Assembly: GCA_020025965.1 (NCBI GenBank)
Contig: JAHHRG010000001.1
Coordinates: forward strand, 1-64,000
Direction: 5' to 3'
Origin: Sutterella sp.
GTDB taxonomy: Bacteria; Pseudomonadota; Gammaproteobacteria; Burkholderiales; Burkholderiaceae_F
Length of the DNA stretch: 64,000 nt
This document shows positions 26,404 to 36,584 of the stretch, one piece after another. The translations under genes and the position numbers were made by a program. The stretch's first letter is position 1. Each line of letters opens with the position of its first letter. Under the pieces are notes generated by a model. That model ran no database searches, was not told the DNA's origin, and saw only the letters and a program-made list of their open reading frames with translations.

Positions 26404-27348
26404 TTAGTCGGAATAATGTGAGTCGGTCAGTGTCTGACGCATTTTCTGCAGAGCCTGCTTTTCAATCTGACGTACGCGTTCGGCGGATACACCGAGCTCC
26501 TGAGCGAGTTCCTGGAGGGTGATGGCTTTCTGCTTGCCGTCCTCATCGGTATGCAGGTAGCGAGCTTCGATAATACGGCGGCTACGTTCGTCAAGCGTAT
26601 CAAGGGCTAAGGAAAGTCCTTGAGTTTCCAATTCGGCTTCTTCTTTTGCTTCGATGATGGTTTCTGGTTCATCCGTTTTTCGACTGAGCCAGTCAGCCGG
26701 GGTGAAGGCTTCCTCACGATCGTCGTTGCTGTTGACAGGTGAGTCGAGACTGCTTTCCTGACCGTACATGCGCTCTTCCATTTCAAGTACTTCTTTGGGC
26801 TTCACATCGAGTGTCAGCGCAATGCGTTCGGCCTGCTTGTAGGTAAGGGCATACTGCGAGTCTTCTTTCATCTGACGAAGGTTAAAGAAGAGTTTTCGTT
26901 GATTCTTCGTTGTTGCGAGTTTAACGATGCGCCAGTTGCGAATAATGTATTCCTGAATTTCCGATCGGATCCAATGCGTAGCAAAGGTCATGAGTCGGGC
27001 TCCACGATCGGGATCGTAGTGACGTATGGCCTTCATTAGGCCGATATTGCCTTCCTGAATCAGGTCCGCATACGGGAGTCCGTATCCCAAAAAGCCACGA
27101 GCAATGGAAATTACCAGGCGTAGGTGGCTCAAGATGAGGCGCTGAGCGGCTTCCACATCGTTATCGTCGCGAAGGCGCAGGGCAAGAGAACGTTCCTCCT
27201 CAGGGGTGAGCATCGGGGCTCTTTCGGCTGCGCGCATGAAAGCCTCAAGGTCGCCGAGAGGTCCGACAATAGCGGGGACACTCGGAGCCTTATAGGCAAC
27301 CAACGCAGTTCCGGAGGATGTTTTTTCGCTAAGCGAATTGGCAGACAT
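26404..27348 (-). CDS. rpoH: Heat-shock sigma factor RpoH (sigma-32)
   Basis: A 314-residue group 3 sigma-70 family member. Region 2 holds [20 protein letters not shown] (about 93-112) and [15 protein letters not shown]. The diagnostic RpoH box QRKLFFNLR is at residues 150-158. Region 4 ends with [19 protein letters not shown]. It directs transcription of chaperone and protease genes. The conserved ftsE-ftsX-rpoH order is kept, and trmL is appended downstream. Confidence 0.96.
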   Translation of the reverse strand: MSANSLSEKTSSGTALVAYKAPSVPAIVGPLGDLEAFMRAAERAPMLTPEEERSLALRLRDDNDVEAAQRLILSHLRLVISIARGFLGYGLPYADLIQEGNIGLMKAIRHYDPDRGARLMTFATHWIRSEIQEYIIRNWRIVKLATTKNQRKLFFNLRQMKEDSQYALTYKQAERIALTLDVKPKEVLEMEERMYGQESSLDSPVNSNDDREEAFTPADWLSRKTDEPETIIEAKEEAELETQGLSLALDTLDERSRRIIEARYLHTDEDGKQKAITLQELAQELGVSAERVRQIEKQALQKMRQTLTDSHYSD

Positions 27349-27398
27349 GTGTGTAGGAGCGACCTGTCAGTGAAAACAGTAATGGTAATACTTCGATT

Positions 27399-28292
27399 TT
27401 ACAATCTGGCTCGCTTCCAGGAGTCCTGTGCGGCCAAAACGGCAACAATATAGCCGACAAGGCTACAGATAATTACAAAGCCGACACACCAACTCCAATC
27501 GGGGAGAGCAAGGCTCATGTCGATGCCATAGAGACTCGCGACATCGGTCACAGCGGGTTTTAGAAGGATTATGCCGCCTTGAGTGATGCCGAGTGCTCCG
27601 ATGCTTGAAGCAAGCATCAAAATGAATCCTCGCCAGGCCCAGGGGCGAATGGCAAAGGAAGGAGAGGCACCGAAGACGTAGAGAGCGCGCATTTGCGGAT
27701 TGGCAGTCAAGGTCGTCATGCGGATGGCCGCGGCGAGAACGAGCATGACAAGCAAGGCTACAATGACTCCTAAGGAAAGAATACCGATCTGACCAGCCCG
27801 GGAAAGAGCTTGAAGCTTATCGCGCCAACTCGTTTCATAAGCAATCATGTCGACACCGCGAACCTTTTCGATAAGCTGGCCGATTTTATCAACGTCGGCA
27901 GACGGAACGCTAGAGCCGATTGTGGCGTGCACGATATCAGGAAGCGGATTTTTAGCGTCGGCAGTTTTATCCTTGAGACCGAAGCGACTGTTGAGACTTT
28001 CAAGCGCAGTTTCTTTTGGAATGACGCGGACTGCGTCGATACCTTTGAGTTTTTCAATTTCTGCGGCAACGCGTTTGGCGTTAGCATTCTCATCCGTAAA
28101 TACAGTAATTTCAATGGACGTCGGCAACTGACGAATCGGTTCACTTACCTGATAGAAAATCGAGGAAATAAAGAGCGGAATGGAGAGTGCTAGTGCAGAA
28201 AGAACGATGGCAAGCGAAAAAAGTCCCTTATCGGCCGAAAGACCGCGGAACATTTCTTGCAAAGCCCAGAGACGCGAGGAGAGAACACTCAT
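27399..28292 (-). CDS. ftsX: Cell division ABC transporter permease FtsX
   Basis: A 297-residue integral membrane protein with four predicted helices (near residues 24-46, 174-200, 222-242 and 265-290). A periplasmic loop of about 130 residues lies between the first two and, in the family, contacts EnvC. The C-terminal FtsX domain is clear (LSLGVIVALLVMLVLAAAIR). It follows ftsE by two bases. The FtsEX-EnvC partners are all encoded in this window. Confidence 0.93.
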   Translation of the reverse strand: MSVLSSRLWALQEMFRGLSADKGLFSLAIVLSALALSIPLFISSIFYQVSEPIRQLPTSIEITVFTDENANAKRVAAEIEKLKGIDAVRVIPKETALESLNSRFGLKDKTADAKNPLPDIVHATIGSSVPSADVDKIGQLIEKVRGVDMIAYETSWRDKLQALSRAGQIGILSLGVIVALLVMLVLAAAIRMTTLTANPQMRALYVFGASPSFAIRPWAWRGFILMLASSIGALGITQGGIILLKPAVTDVASLYGIDMSLALPDWSWCVGFVIICSLVGYIVAVLAAQDSWKRARL

Positions 28293-28294
28293 GC

Positions 28295-28975
28295 CTATAC
28301 TCCTTCATGCGGTGTCGATAGGGTAATTTCCCGATAACGACAGCCTTCAGGCGCTAGGTGGTGATGCGTAGCCAGAATGACGGTCACGCCAGCGGCGGAA
28401 AAAGTCGCGAGCAGATCAATGAGCGTCTTCGTATTGCTGTCGTCGAGATGCGCAACTGGTTCGTCAGCAAGAATAAGCACGGGCTTATTAACGACTGCAC
28501 GTGCCAGGCAGGCCAACTGACACTGACCGGCCGAAAGGGCACCAGGAAGTTGGTCGGCGAGTTCGGCAATGCCGCATTTTGAGAGAGCTAGCATGGCGCG
28601 ACGATGCGCCTCGCTCATTGACTCATTGGCAGCAATAGCAGGAAGCATTACGTTTTCAACAATAGTTCGATCTTCAAGTAAGAGCCCTTCTTGCATCATT
28701 AGACCGATTGCACGGCGAAGCCAGCGGCTCTGCGCATCGGAGAAGAGATCCACACGGTCGCCAGCAACAATGACTTCGCCGGCAGTCGGTCGAACGAGGC
28801 CGGCAATCAAATGCAGAATGGTGGATTTGCCACAGCCCGTACTGCCGTGAATCACGACAAATTCCCCGCGGTTGACACGGAGATTAAGGGAATTGATTAC
28901 GTTGAGGGTGCCATAGGAAACGCTCACGTTCTTCAATTCCAACAGAGGGGCTTTTTCTGACATTGTGATACTCAA
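28295..28975 (-). CDS. ftsE: Cell division ATP-binding protein FtsE
   Basis: A 226-residue ABC ATPase. Walker A is GSTGCGKS, the Q-loop is LMMQEG, Walker B is LILADEP and the D-loop is HLDD. The signature motif is LSAGQCQ rather than the usual LSGGEQQ, and the residues after it diverge too, so it is an unusual FtsE. It powers FtsX-dependent activation of septal murein hydrolysis. It overlaps the ppx stop codon by four bases and the ftsX start follows two bases later. A more internal start (MSEKAP) is also possible. Confidence 0.92.
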   Translation of the reverse strand: MSITMSEKAPLLELKNVSVSYGTLNVINSLNLRVNRGEFVVIHGSTGCGKSTILHLIAGLVRPTAGEVIVAGDRVDLFSDAQSRWLRRAIGLMMQEGLLLEDRTIVENVMLPAIAANESMSEAHRRAMLALSKCGIAELADQLPGALSAGQCQLACLARAVVNKPVLILADEPVAHLDDSNTKTLIDLLATFSAAGVTVILATHHHLAPEGCRYREITLSTPHEGV

Positions 28976-30438
28976 AAGGCTTTCAGACGAACGATCTTAT
29001 CAATTTTGGCCCAGGCGTTGCATTCTTCTTCGAGAAGGTAAGCGGAAAGCGGATGGGCATCGAGCCATGCCTGTGGAAGACTAATGGAAACCTGATTGTT
29101 TTCTCTGATGATAGCAAGTGCAGGAAGAGTTGCGTTCTTTCTGGCATGAGAAAAAATAACAGCCAAACGAATTGCAAGAACCTGATTTTCCCTGCGAATG
29201 TCGGCAATGAAATCCCGAACCTTGGCGAGCCCGCCTCTCTGACCGAGTACTATCATCGATAGCGTATTTTGTTCCGCACGGGTAAAGCCAGGCATATCGG
29301 CGTTGGCGAGAATGTACTGACTGTGACGATGGTAGTGACTTGTTGAGATGAGTGTGCCCAATTCGTGGAGCGAGGCGGCCCATCGAAGGAGGCGATGATC
29401 TTCTTCGCTAGCTTTAGGATCTGTCGCGAGGTAGAGAATTTCGCTCAATTCTGTCACGCGCTTGGCCTGTTCGCGGTCAAGGCGCGGGGAGGAAAGCAGG
29501 CGTTCGATCGTCATTTCTCGAGTGTCACGATTTTCGACGGCGGAGAGCAGTTCGTAAAGAAGACCGACGCGAAGGGCACCGGTCGCGGGTCTCATGGTAC
29601 GGATGCTAAGTGCACGGAAAACGGCAATCAAAATCGCGATGCCGCCAGCGATGACTTCCTTACGATCGGGCTTCAGACCGGGCAGTTTGATTTTTTCAAT
29701 GTGACGGTACTTCAGGAGTTCCGTCTTAAGGCGTTCGAGATGTTCGAGGGTTACTTCCCCGTTTTCGCTCCAACCGAGTTCCATACAGACAGCAGAGACG
29801 GCACTGAAGGTGCCGGCCGATCCGTAGGCTTCATCGTATTCTTGATTGCCGAAAGTGACTGAGGCTTCGCTCAGCTCAGCCGTACAGGCAATAATGGCGC
29901 GGTTGATCGTGTCTTCGGAAAGAACACCTTCAGAGAAGAAGCGGATCGACGTTTCAACGCAACCGATGTGAAAACTCTCGTATTTCTCGGCTGTGAACCC
30001 GCGACCGATAACGAGTTCCGTACTTGCACCGCCGATGTCGACAATCAGACGACGTTTTTCGGATTTGGGAAGTGTGTGCGTACAGCCCTTGAAAACAAGA
30101 CGAGCCTCTTCGTGACCGCTCAAGATGCTGATCGGATAGCCGAGCGTGGCTTCAGCTTTTTTCAGAAATTCAGCCGAATTCTTTGCTACACGCAATGACT
30201 GGGTTCCTACCGCTCGAACGTTTTCGGGAGGGAGGCCTGCCAGGCATTCGTGGAAGCGTGCGAGGGCGGTCAGGGCTTTTTCCTGAATATCAGGCGTCAG
30301 TGCACCTTGGGCGTCAAAGCCCGCAGCAAGCCGCACGGTTTCCTTCCAGTAGTTTTGCGTGATGATACGACCGTGTTCAACACGACCTATTTCGACACGA
30401 AAACTGTTACTACCCAAATCAACGGCACCTAAAAGCAT
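28972..30438 (-). CDS. Exopolyphosphatase, Ppx/GppA family
   Basis: 488 residues. The actin-like ASKHA domain starts with AVDLGSNSFRVEIGR; the second phosphate loop is VDIGGASTELVIG. The C-terminal HD-type domain carries AASLHELGTLISTSHYHRHS. It hydrolyses polyphosphate or converts pppGpp to ppGpp; the sequence alone does not decide between Ppx and GppA. It lies unusually between ftsY and ftsE, with a four-base overlap into ftsE. Confidence 0.9.
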   Translation of the reverse strand: MLLGAVDLGSNSFRVEIGRVEHGRIITQNYWKETVRLAAGFDAQGALTPDIQEKALTALARFHECLAGLPPENVRAVGTQSLRVAKNSAEFLKKAEATLGYPISILSGHEEARLVFKGCTHTLPKSEKRRLIVDIGGASTELVIGRGFTAEKYESFHIGCVETSIRFFSEGVLSEDTINRAIIACTAELSEASVTFGNQEYDEAYGSAGTFSAVSAVCMELGWSENGEVTLEHLERLKTELLKYRHIEKIKLPGLKPDRKEVIAGGIAILIAVFRALSIRTMRPATGALRVGLLYELLSAVENRDTREMTIERLLSSPRLDREQAKRVTELSEILYLATDPKASEEDHRLLRWAASLHELGTLISTSHYHRHSQYILANADMPGFTRAEQNTLSMIVLGQRGGLAKVRDFIADIRRENQVLAIRLAVIFSHARKNATLPALAIIRENNQVSISLPQAWLDAHPLSAYLLEEECNAWAKIDKIVRLKAF

Positions 30439-30491
30439 AGTAGAGGTCCTTTATTGTTTTCTTGGTTTGGATTTGGCCTAATCTTGACTAA

Positions 30492-31424
30492 TTATTCTTC
30501 CGTTGCAGGTGTATCGGCATCTAGACCAACAAGCGTGTTGGCAAAGTGTAGAGCGTTGAAAGGTTGCAAATCGTCGATTGCTTCGCCTACACCGATGAAG
30601 TAAATCGGTAGCGGGTTTTCAGGACGCATCTGCGTAATAGCTGCAAGGACACCACCCTTGGCAGTACCGTCCAGCTTCGTGATGATGAGGCCCGTTAGAC
30701 CAACAGCGGCATCAAAAGCCTTCACCTGAGTGAGGGCATTTTGACCGTTGGTGCCGTCAACGACGAGAATGGCTTCGTGTGGGGCACCGGAGAGTGCCTT
30801 TTCCTGAGCGCGGCGGATTCGGCGCAATTCATCCATAAGGTTGACCTGCGTTGGAAGACGGCCAGCCGTGTCAGCGATGACAACATCGGTACCTCGAGCC
30901 TTACCGGCGCTCACAGCATCAAAAACAACTGCAGCGGGGTCACCACCTTGCTGAGCGATTACTTCGACGCGGTTGCGATCTCCCCAAACGGCGAGCTGCT
31001 CACGGGCGGCAGCACGGAAAGTATCACCAGCAGCGAGAAGAACTGTCTTGTCATTCTGTGCTAGCCACTTGGAGAGTTTGCCGATAGAGGTGGTTTTGCC
31101 GGCACCGTTTACACCGCACATCATGATGACGAGAGGCTTGGCCCGTTCAAGATCGATCGTCTTTTCTGCGGGCTTGAGAATGTTGTATAGCTCGTCTCGA
31201 AGAGCTGTGCGAACTTCATCTTGAGTTTTTAAGCCTTTAAGCTTAATGGCGTCACGCAAACGTTGTAGGATACGGGCAGATACCTGAACGCCGACGTCGG
31301 CGGTAATCAGGGCGTATTCCAATTCCTCAAGAAAGTCCTCGTCAACAACACCGCCGGAGAAAAGACCGACGATGTTGACGCGGGTGCGGGTCAAGCCCTC
31401 TTTTAATCGGGAAAACCAAGTCAT
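30492..31424 (-). CDS. ftsY: Signal recognition particle receptor FtsY
   Basis: A 310-residue SRP GTPase. An NG domain is preceded by a short N-terminal stretch, without the long acidic A domain of E. coli FtsY. Motifs are GVNGAGKTTSIGKL (G1), DTFRAAAREQL, DTAGRLPTQVNLM (G3), TKLDGTAKGG (G4) and PIYFIGVGE. It receives ribosome-SRP complexes at the membrane. ATG 31424 is chosen; a TTG at 31445 would add seven residues. Neither has a good ribosome-binding site. It lies divergent from rsmD, with start codons four bases apart. Confidence 0.95.
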   Translation of the reverse strand: MTWFSRLKEGLTRTRVNIVGLFSGGVVDEDFLEELEYALITADVGVQVSARILQRLRDAIKLKGLKTQDEVRTALRDELYNILKPAEKTIDLERAKPLVIMMCGVNGAGKTTSIGKLSKWLAQNDKTVLLAAGDTFRAAAREQLAVWGDRNRVEVIAQQGGDPAAVVFDAVSAGKARGTDVVIADTAGRLPTQVNLMDELRRIRRAQEKALSGAPHEAILVVDGTNGQNALTQVKAFDAAVGLTGLIITKLDGTAKGGVLAAITQMRPENPLPIYFIGVGEAIDDLQPFNALHFANTLVGLDADTPATEE

Positions 31425-31428
31425 ATCA

Positions 31429-32121
31429 ATGGCAAATTCAAACAATAAAAAGCAAAAAAGTGCAATTCATACAAGTTTAGCAACGCCAGCCCTTACTAGG
31501 GGAGGCGGGGCGGTGCGAATTGTATCCGGACAGTGGCGCAGGAGCCTTATTCAGGTTGTTGTTGCAGACGGACTTAGACCGACATCGGAACGCATTCGAG
31601 AGACCGTTTTCGATTGGCTCGTGCATTTGTTCGACTCAATCGAAGGCCTTGAAGTGCTCGATATGTTTGCGGGCTCTGGTGCTATGGGCTTTGAAGCGGC
31701 AAGTCGAGGAGCCACTCGTGTGGATTGGGTTGATGTCAACAAGGCGGGGATTCTCTCTATCCGAGCTGCGCTAAAAAAATTAGGCGGAAAAAATGAGCAC
31801 CGTGCCCATGTGGGCGACGCTTTCCGCTTTGTCGAGTCGGAGGATAAACCCTACGACCTGATTGTGATTGATCCGCCCTTTAAAGCAGATTGGCAACAAA
31901 AGGCTGTGTTGCTTGCAAAGCAGAAACTCAAGCCAGAAGGTCTTCTCTATGTTGAATCGCCGAAGGAACTTTTGCCTGACGAGTTCTTGACGGAAACCGA
32001 GCTCGTACGAGTGCGTTCCGGTCATGCTGGCGCGGTTTTCTTCGAGCTTCTCGCTCATGAAGGAAGTGGAATGGCCGGCTTGTCCAAACTTTCCAAAGAA
32101 GAAAAGCGAAAAAAGAAATGA
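31429..32121 (+). CDS. rsmD: 16S rRNA (guanine(966)-N2)-methyltransferase RsmD
   Basis: Up to 230 residues. [29 protein letters not shown], the SAM loop [18 protein letters not shown] and the catalytic IDPPF (family NPPY/DPPF) are all present. It methylates G966 of 16S rRNA. The first ATG is at 31429. An in-frame GTG at 31513 has a far stronger ribosome-binding site (AGGGGAGG, spacing 7) and would give a protein starting directly at RIVSGQW, so the true start is uncertain. It overlaps coaD by four bases. Confidence 0.92.
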   Translation: MANSNNKKQKSAIHTSLATPALTRGGGAVRIVSGQWRRSLIQVVVADGLRPTSERIRETVFDWLVHLFDSIEGLEVLDMFAGSGAMGFEAASRGATRVDWVDVNKAGILSIRAALKKLGGKNEHRAHVGDAFRFVESEDKPYDLIVIDPPFKADWQQKAVLLAKQKLKPEGLLYVESPKELLPDEFLTETELVRVRSGHAGAVFFELLAHEGSGMAGLSKLSKEEKRKKK

Positions 32122-32612
32122 CAACAGCTGTTTATCCTGGCACCTTTGATCCGATGACTAAAGGGCACGAAGATCTGGTTCGTCGAGCGGCGCATATTTT
32201 CGATCAAGTCGTTGTGGCCGTTGCTTCAAACTCGAAGAAACATCCATTGCTAGACTTGGAGACGCGTCTACGCCTCGCACAGGAAGTTTGTCGCGACTAT
32301 CCTAATGTGACGGTTGAAGCGTTTGATGGGCTTCTTAAAGACTTCGTGCGTACTCATAATGGGCAAGTCATCGTTCGCGGAGCCAGAGCCGTGAGCGACT
32401 TTGAATACGAATTCCAGATGGCTGGAATGAATCGTCAGCTAATGCCCGATGTTGAAACGGTGTTCTTGACGCCCTCGGATCAGTATCAATTTGTAAGTGG
32501 CACGTTTGTGCGAGAAATTGCTCAGATGAGTCCCGAAGATGCCAAGCGTTTTGTGTCGCCAGTCGTGATGGAGGCCTTGTTGGCCTCCTTTGATAAGGTC
32601 AAATCGTTTTAG
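32118..32612 (+). CDS. coaD: Phosphopantetheine adenylyltransferase
   Basis: A 164-residue nucleotidyltransferase for the penultimate step of CoA synthesis (4'-phosphopantetheine + ATP to dephospho-CoA). The N-terminal [16 protein letters not shown] carries the T/HxGH-type site. [16 protein letters not shown] and the ISS-like [12 protein letters not shown] are intact. It is coupled to rsmD by an ATGA overlap and overlaps the end of the convergent AsmA-like gene by four bases. Confidence 0.97.
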   Translation: MTTAVYPGTFDPMTKGHEDLVRRAAHIFDQVVVAVASNSKKHPLLDLETRLRLAQEVCRDYPNVTVEAFDGLLKDFVRTHNGQVIVRGARAVSDFEYEFQMAGMNRQLMPDVETVFLTPSDQYQFVSGTFVREIAQMSPEDAKRFVSPVVMEALLASFDKVKSF

Positions 32613-34867
32613 ATCGGGAGATCGGGTGCTTCGTCATCCTTTCGGTTTGGACGAGGTACCCAGTCAGGAATCCAGTCGGGATAAGTGATATTGGGCCATT
32701 CGAATTCGGGGAGCCATTCGGAGGGATTCAAGTCAAGGTTTGGCCATTCGCGGGTATCCCACCACGTATTGAATTCACGCTCGATCTTTTTTTTCAACAG
32801 ACTGAAACTCCAGGCTACTTCACCGAGGTTTGCATCTGCGTCCGCGCGAGCATGCTCCCAGTCGGGATTCCAGACGGGGGATTCGTTGTTGCGGATAGTG
32901 ACGACGGCGGGCATGCTGAAAGCATGTTCTCCATTTTGTTTGAGGAAGTTCACCTTGGCATTAACGCTCAATACTCGAGTATAGGACTGACCTGAGAAGT
33001 TGGCCTTCCACAAAGGACCTTCGACGTTGGCGTTTTCAATCTTCCAAACACCGTTCTCAAGACGAGCATTGAGGGATAAGAGCCCGAAGGAAGTAACCGC
33101 TTCGGTGTTGAAGGCTTCTCGCGGCATCTTTTCGGGACGTTCACGAAGCATGATTTCATGAATCTTCAACAGATCAACGCCGGTCATTTCTCCGTCTCGA
33201 ACGCGTATGGCCAACTCCACCTTGGTCTGCGTTACGTCGGTGATGTTGCCCGTAGCGTCAAGTTTCCCTTCCGAAAGCCCGCGCATAACCGGATGGGAGA
33301 AGAAAGTACCGCTTTCAATATCGCGCCATTGAGTGGCTGCGACCCAAGTGCCGTCCGAGTAAATGGTAGCCTGATAGGGGAGCGAGGAGGATTTGAGGGT
33401 AACGGAGCCGTTATCAACAAGAGCAATGTTATCTTTCACGAGAAAGTCGCCTTCCAAATGGTGAATGCCCATGGGGGCGTTTTCCATGCCGATGGCAAAG
33501 TGTAGTTGCCAATCAAAGGTCGACAGCCATTTGCTCTGCGTAGAGAAGATTTTTGAGAGACGATCGGCGGAGAGACGGCCGAGCGTTACTTCCCCCACAA
33601 TCGTCGGACGGGTAGGAGTAACGATAGTGGCGGAAACTGGAGTTGGAACAGATCCATCTACAGCAAGAGGATTATCAACAGAGTCGGCGGTAGGCGTGTC
33701 TCCTGCGAGAGTCGTATTCGTGATCGGAGTTTCGGGTAGCGTCACAACAGCCGTGTTTTCAGCTGGATGGTTTATCGTGGTGTCTATTTTGAGGGGCGTA
33801 TTGCGGAACATTCCTTCGAGTAATATGCGGCCTTCGCCTGTTGCGAGATTCCAGTGAATGTCGCCGGAAATAGATCCATTAGGGATAGGTGTCTGTTCTC
33901 CGTCGGCCAAGGACGATGTCTCAATTTTGAGACTTTCGGCGGCTAGGGTCTTTTCAACTCCTTGGTAGTTGACCTTGCCATGAGCTAGGTAGACATCTGA
34001 TCTGTTCGTTTCAGGGACCACAATGGAGACTCGGGCACCATCGGCATTGATACGTTTGTCGGCGCTCGCAAGCGTCGGGGTCGCGAATCGAAGGGCATAG
34101 CCGTTGGCGAGCTTGACCGTAGCGTCGAGATTGCTTAATTCAAAGCGATCTGCAAAGGGATTTCCAAGTCGGGCAATTGATATATCACTTGTTATATCCG
34201 TGCCGCGCCAGAGGCCACGCGCGGAGAAAGTGACGTTTTCTGCGACAGCTTTGATCGGACCCTCGGACCAGTCGAAGATTCCCGATAGGTCAGCATTACC
34301 GGTGAAATCTTTTGTCTGAAGGAGATATTTGGCGGCCATGCCCGCGCCAGCTTCCGTGATATCACGCATACCGAATTGAGCATTGTCGATACGTACAAGC
34401 GTACCGTTGGCATTTTTTACGTGGATTGAGGTAGCGGTCGACGTAAGTGTTTTGATACTGACGATTTCACTTGTTGAAATCGGACGTGGCTTCAAGAAGG
34501 CTCTGATATCGTCTTCGGAGAATTCCAGCGAGAGGCCAGTGACGGAGATGTCGTCAATGCGTGGCTTTTTCGCAAAATAAGCAAAAGGATTCATGCGAAT
34601 GATGACCGTATCGAGCTTGCCTGATGCGGTCTCACTCGTCGAAAAACGAAGCGCGGATTTCGGAATCGTGATGCACAGATTCGGTAGACGGCGAATCTTA
34701 ATTTCGGCCGTCGGTTCAAGTACGACACCGAAATGATCCGACAGTGTATTGGCAAGGCGAGTCTGAATGCGGTCGGGCGTGATGATGAAATAAAGCGATG
34801 CTACCAGGCCAAGAGACAACAAAGAGAGGCCGATCAGAATGGCAAGGACGGTTCGCAAATAGCGCAT
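32609..34867 (-). CDS. AsmA-family envelope protein
   Basis: A 752-residue protein with one N-terminal membrane helix ([24 protein letters not shown]). The AsmA-type opening follows: [12 protein letters not shown], then [11 protein letters not shown]. The body is a long beta-rich periplasmic domain, with a Pro/Thr-rich low-complexity stretch near residues 370-430. The C-terminal part has the AsmA_2-like [16 protein letters not shown] short Trp- and Pro-rich tail ends the protein. AsmA-like proteins act in outer-membrane lipid transport. AGGATT precedes the ATG. It is a single gene, not in a clear operon. Confidence 0.88.
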   Translation of the reverse strand: MRYLRTVLAILIGLSLLSLGLVASLYFIITPDRIQTRLANTLSDHFGVVLEPTAEIKIRRLPNLCITIPKSALRFSTSETASGKLDTVIIRMNPFAYFAKKPRIDDISVTGLSLEFSEDDIRAFLKPRPISTSEIVSIKTLTSTATSIHVKNANGTLVRIDNAQFGMRDITEAGAGMAAKYLLQTKDFTGNADLSGIFDWSEGPIKAVAENVTFSARGLWRGTDITSDISIARLGNPFADRFELSNLDATVKLANGYALRFATPTLASADKRINADGARVSIVVPETNRSDVYLAHGKVNYQGVEKTLAAESLKIETSSLADGEQTPIPNGSISGDIHWNLATGEGRILLEGMFRNTPLKIDTTINHPAENTAVVTLPETPITNTTLAGDTPTADSVDNPLAVDGSVPTPVSATIVTPTRPTIVGEVTLGRLSADRLSKIFSTQSKWLSTFDWQLHFAIGMENAPMGIHHLEGDFLVKDNIALVDNGSVTLKSSSLPYQATIYSDGTWVAATQWRDIESGTFFSHPVMRGLSEGKLDATGNITDVTQTKVELAIRVRDGEMTGVDLLKIHEIMLRERPEKMPREAFNTEAVTSFGLLSLNARLENGVWKIENANVEGPLWKANFSGQSYTRVLSVNAKVNFLKQNGEHAFSMPAVVTIRNNESPVWNPDWEHARADADANLGEVAWSFSLLKKKIEREFNTWWDTREWPNLDLNPSEWLPEFEWPNITYPDWIPDWVPRPNRKDDEAPDLPI

Positions 34868-34913
34868 GGCTGAATCCTAGGAAAAAGCTTTTCCATGAAG
34901 TGTGCCACAAATG

Positions 34914-34941
34914 AAAAAAGGCGGGAGAAAACTCCCGCCTC
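34914..34941 (-). terminator. Intrinsic terminator of ahpF
   Basis: The stem GGCGGGAG / CTCCCGCC has a 4-base loop. It is followed by six T in the minus-strand direction and lies just after the ahpF stop codon. Confidence 0.85.
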
Positions 34942-34960
34942 TGGTATAGGCTAAGGTTGA

Positions 34961-36508
34961 TTAGTGACGAATCAGGTAATCAAAAGCGCTCAAAGAGGCC
35001 TTGGCACCTTCGCCAAGAGCGACAACGATCTGTTTATAAGGTACGTTCGTGCAGTCACCGGCCGCGAAGACCCCCGGATAAGCGGATTCGCAACGGGAAT
35101 TAACGACGAGTTCGCCGAAGGCGTTGCGTTCGATTTCGTTACCGATCCACTCGGTATTGGGTTGAAGGCCGATCTGAACGAAGCAACCGTCAACGGGAAG
35201 AGCCCATTCGTCACCGCTCGTACGATCCTTATAGCGCAAGGTCGAAAGACGGCCGTCAACGCCTTCAAGTGAAGTGGTCTGTGCATTGAAACGAATGTCG
35301 ACGTTGGGAAGCGAACGGAGCTTTTCCTGGAGCACCTTATCGGCGACTAGGTGGTCACGGCGTTGAATGACGGTCACGTGAGCGCAGATGCCGGCAAGGT
35401 CAATTGCGGCCTCCACGCCGGAGTTGCCACCCCCCACGACAGCAATGCGCTTACCCTTGAAGAAGGGACCATCGCAGTGCGGGCAGTAGGCCACGCCCTT
35501 ACCGGTGTATTCGCTTTCACCCGGTACGCCGAGTTTTTTCCAGCGAGCGCCTGTAGCAATGATGAGAGTCTTGGTCTTGACTTCACCACCATCTTCGGTT
35601 TTCACACGCCAGAGATCGCCAACGCGGTCAACACCAGCAGCACGTTTGGGAGCCATTACGTCAATGTTGTATTCACCGACGTGCTGCATCATATTGGTGG
35701 CTAAGTCAGCACCTGTCTGACGCTTGATGGACGTGAAGTTTTCAATATCGACAGTTTCGGTTACCTGACCGCCAGGACGTTCAGCAAGCATACCGGTGCG
35801 AACACCCTTACGGGCGGCATAAATAGCAGCCGTGGCACCTGCCGGCCCAGCACCAACGACGAGAACGTCAAAAGGAGCCTTGGCGGTCAGCTCGGCAGCG
35901 GCCTCTGCCGCAGCGCTTGAGTCGAGCTTTTCGATGATTTCGGTCAGTTCATGACGACCGGAAAGGAAGGCTTCCCCGTTCAAGAAGACTGTCGGAACGG
36001 CCATGACGCGGCGATCGCCGGCTTCCTGCTGGAAAAGAGCACCGTCAATGACAGTGACTTTTACGTCAGAATTTAGGAAGGCCATTGTGTTGAGGGCCTG
36101 AACTACCTCGGGACAGTTGTGGCAGGAGAGCGAAATGAAAATTTCAAAGTTGAGGGGCCCCTTCAGGCGTTGAATCTGCGTACGCTGTTCATCCGTAATG
36201 CGTGGCGGATGACCACCGGCTTGGAGAATAGCCAAAATGAAACCTGTAAATTCATGTCCCATCGGGAGACAGGCAAAGCGAACGCCTGCCTTGGTTCCTT
36301 TTGCACTGATGGTAAAGCTCGGTTGGCGAGTATTGCCGTCATTCAGAGTGCTGTAGCTCAACAACGGAGAGAGCGCAGCGACTTCCTTCAGAAGTTCGTC
36401 AATGTTGCGAGCGGTCTCAGAATCGTCAAGAACGGCCTTAAATTCAACTGGACGGGCGATCTTGGCAAAGTAGGCTTGCAGTTGGGATTTGATGTTGGCG
36501 TCGAGCAT
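34961..36508 (-). CDS. ahpF: Alkyl hydroperoxide reductase subunit F
   Basis: A 515-residue flavoprotein that reduces AhpC with NADH. The N-terminal double thioredoxin-fold domain has the redox CHNC (Cys129/Cys132). The FAD-binding GAGPAGATAAIYAARKG and NAD-binding VVGGGNSGVEAAIDLAG are clear. The second redox pair is Cys342/Cys345 in YCPHCDGP. The C-terminal GVFAAGDCTN is the usual FAD motif. Its length equals the enteric enzyme. It is the second gene of the ahpC-ahpF unit. Confidence 0.97.
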   Translation of the reverse strand: MLDANIKSQLQAYFAKIARPVEFKAVLDDSETARNIDELLKEVAALSPLLSYSTLNDGNTRQPSFTISAKGTKAGVRFACLPMGHEFTGFILAILQAGGHPPRITDEQRTQIQRLKGPLNFEIFISLSCHNCPEVVQALNTMAFLNSDVKVTVIDGALFQQEAGDRRVMAVPTVFLNGEAFLSGRHELTEIIEKLDSSAAAEAAAELTAKAPFDVLVVGAGPAGATAAIYAARKGVRTGMLAERPGGQVTETVDIENFTSIKRQTGADLATNMMQHVGEYNIDVMAPKRAAGVDRVGDLWRVKTEDGGEVKTKTLIIATGARWKKLGVPGESEYTGKGVAYCPHCDGPFFKGKRIAVVGGGNSGVEAAIDLAGICAHVTVIQRRDHLVADKVLQEKLRSLPNVDIRFNAQTTSLEGVDGRLSTLRYKDRTSGDEWALPVDGCFVQIGLQPNTEWIGNEIERNAFGELVVNSRCESAYPGVFAAGDCTNVPYKQIVVALGEGAKASLSAFDYLIRH

Positions 36509-36543
36509 GATGAGGGCAGATTTAAGCTTGAAGGGAGAATTGA

Positions 36544-36567
36544 AAAGGCCGCATGAAGCGGCCTTTA
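36544..36567 (-). terminator. Hairpin between ahpC and ahpF
   Basis: The stem AAAGGCCGC / GCGGCCTTT has a 5-base loop and a short U-run in the minus direction. It is likely a leaky terminator that lowers ahpF relative to ahpC, or a processing signal. Confidence 0.6.
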
Positions 36568-36584
36568 ACCGAAAAGTCTAGAAA

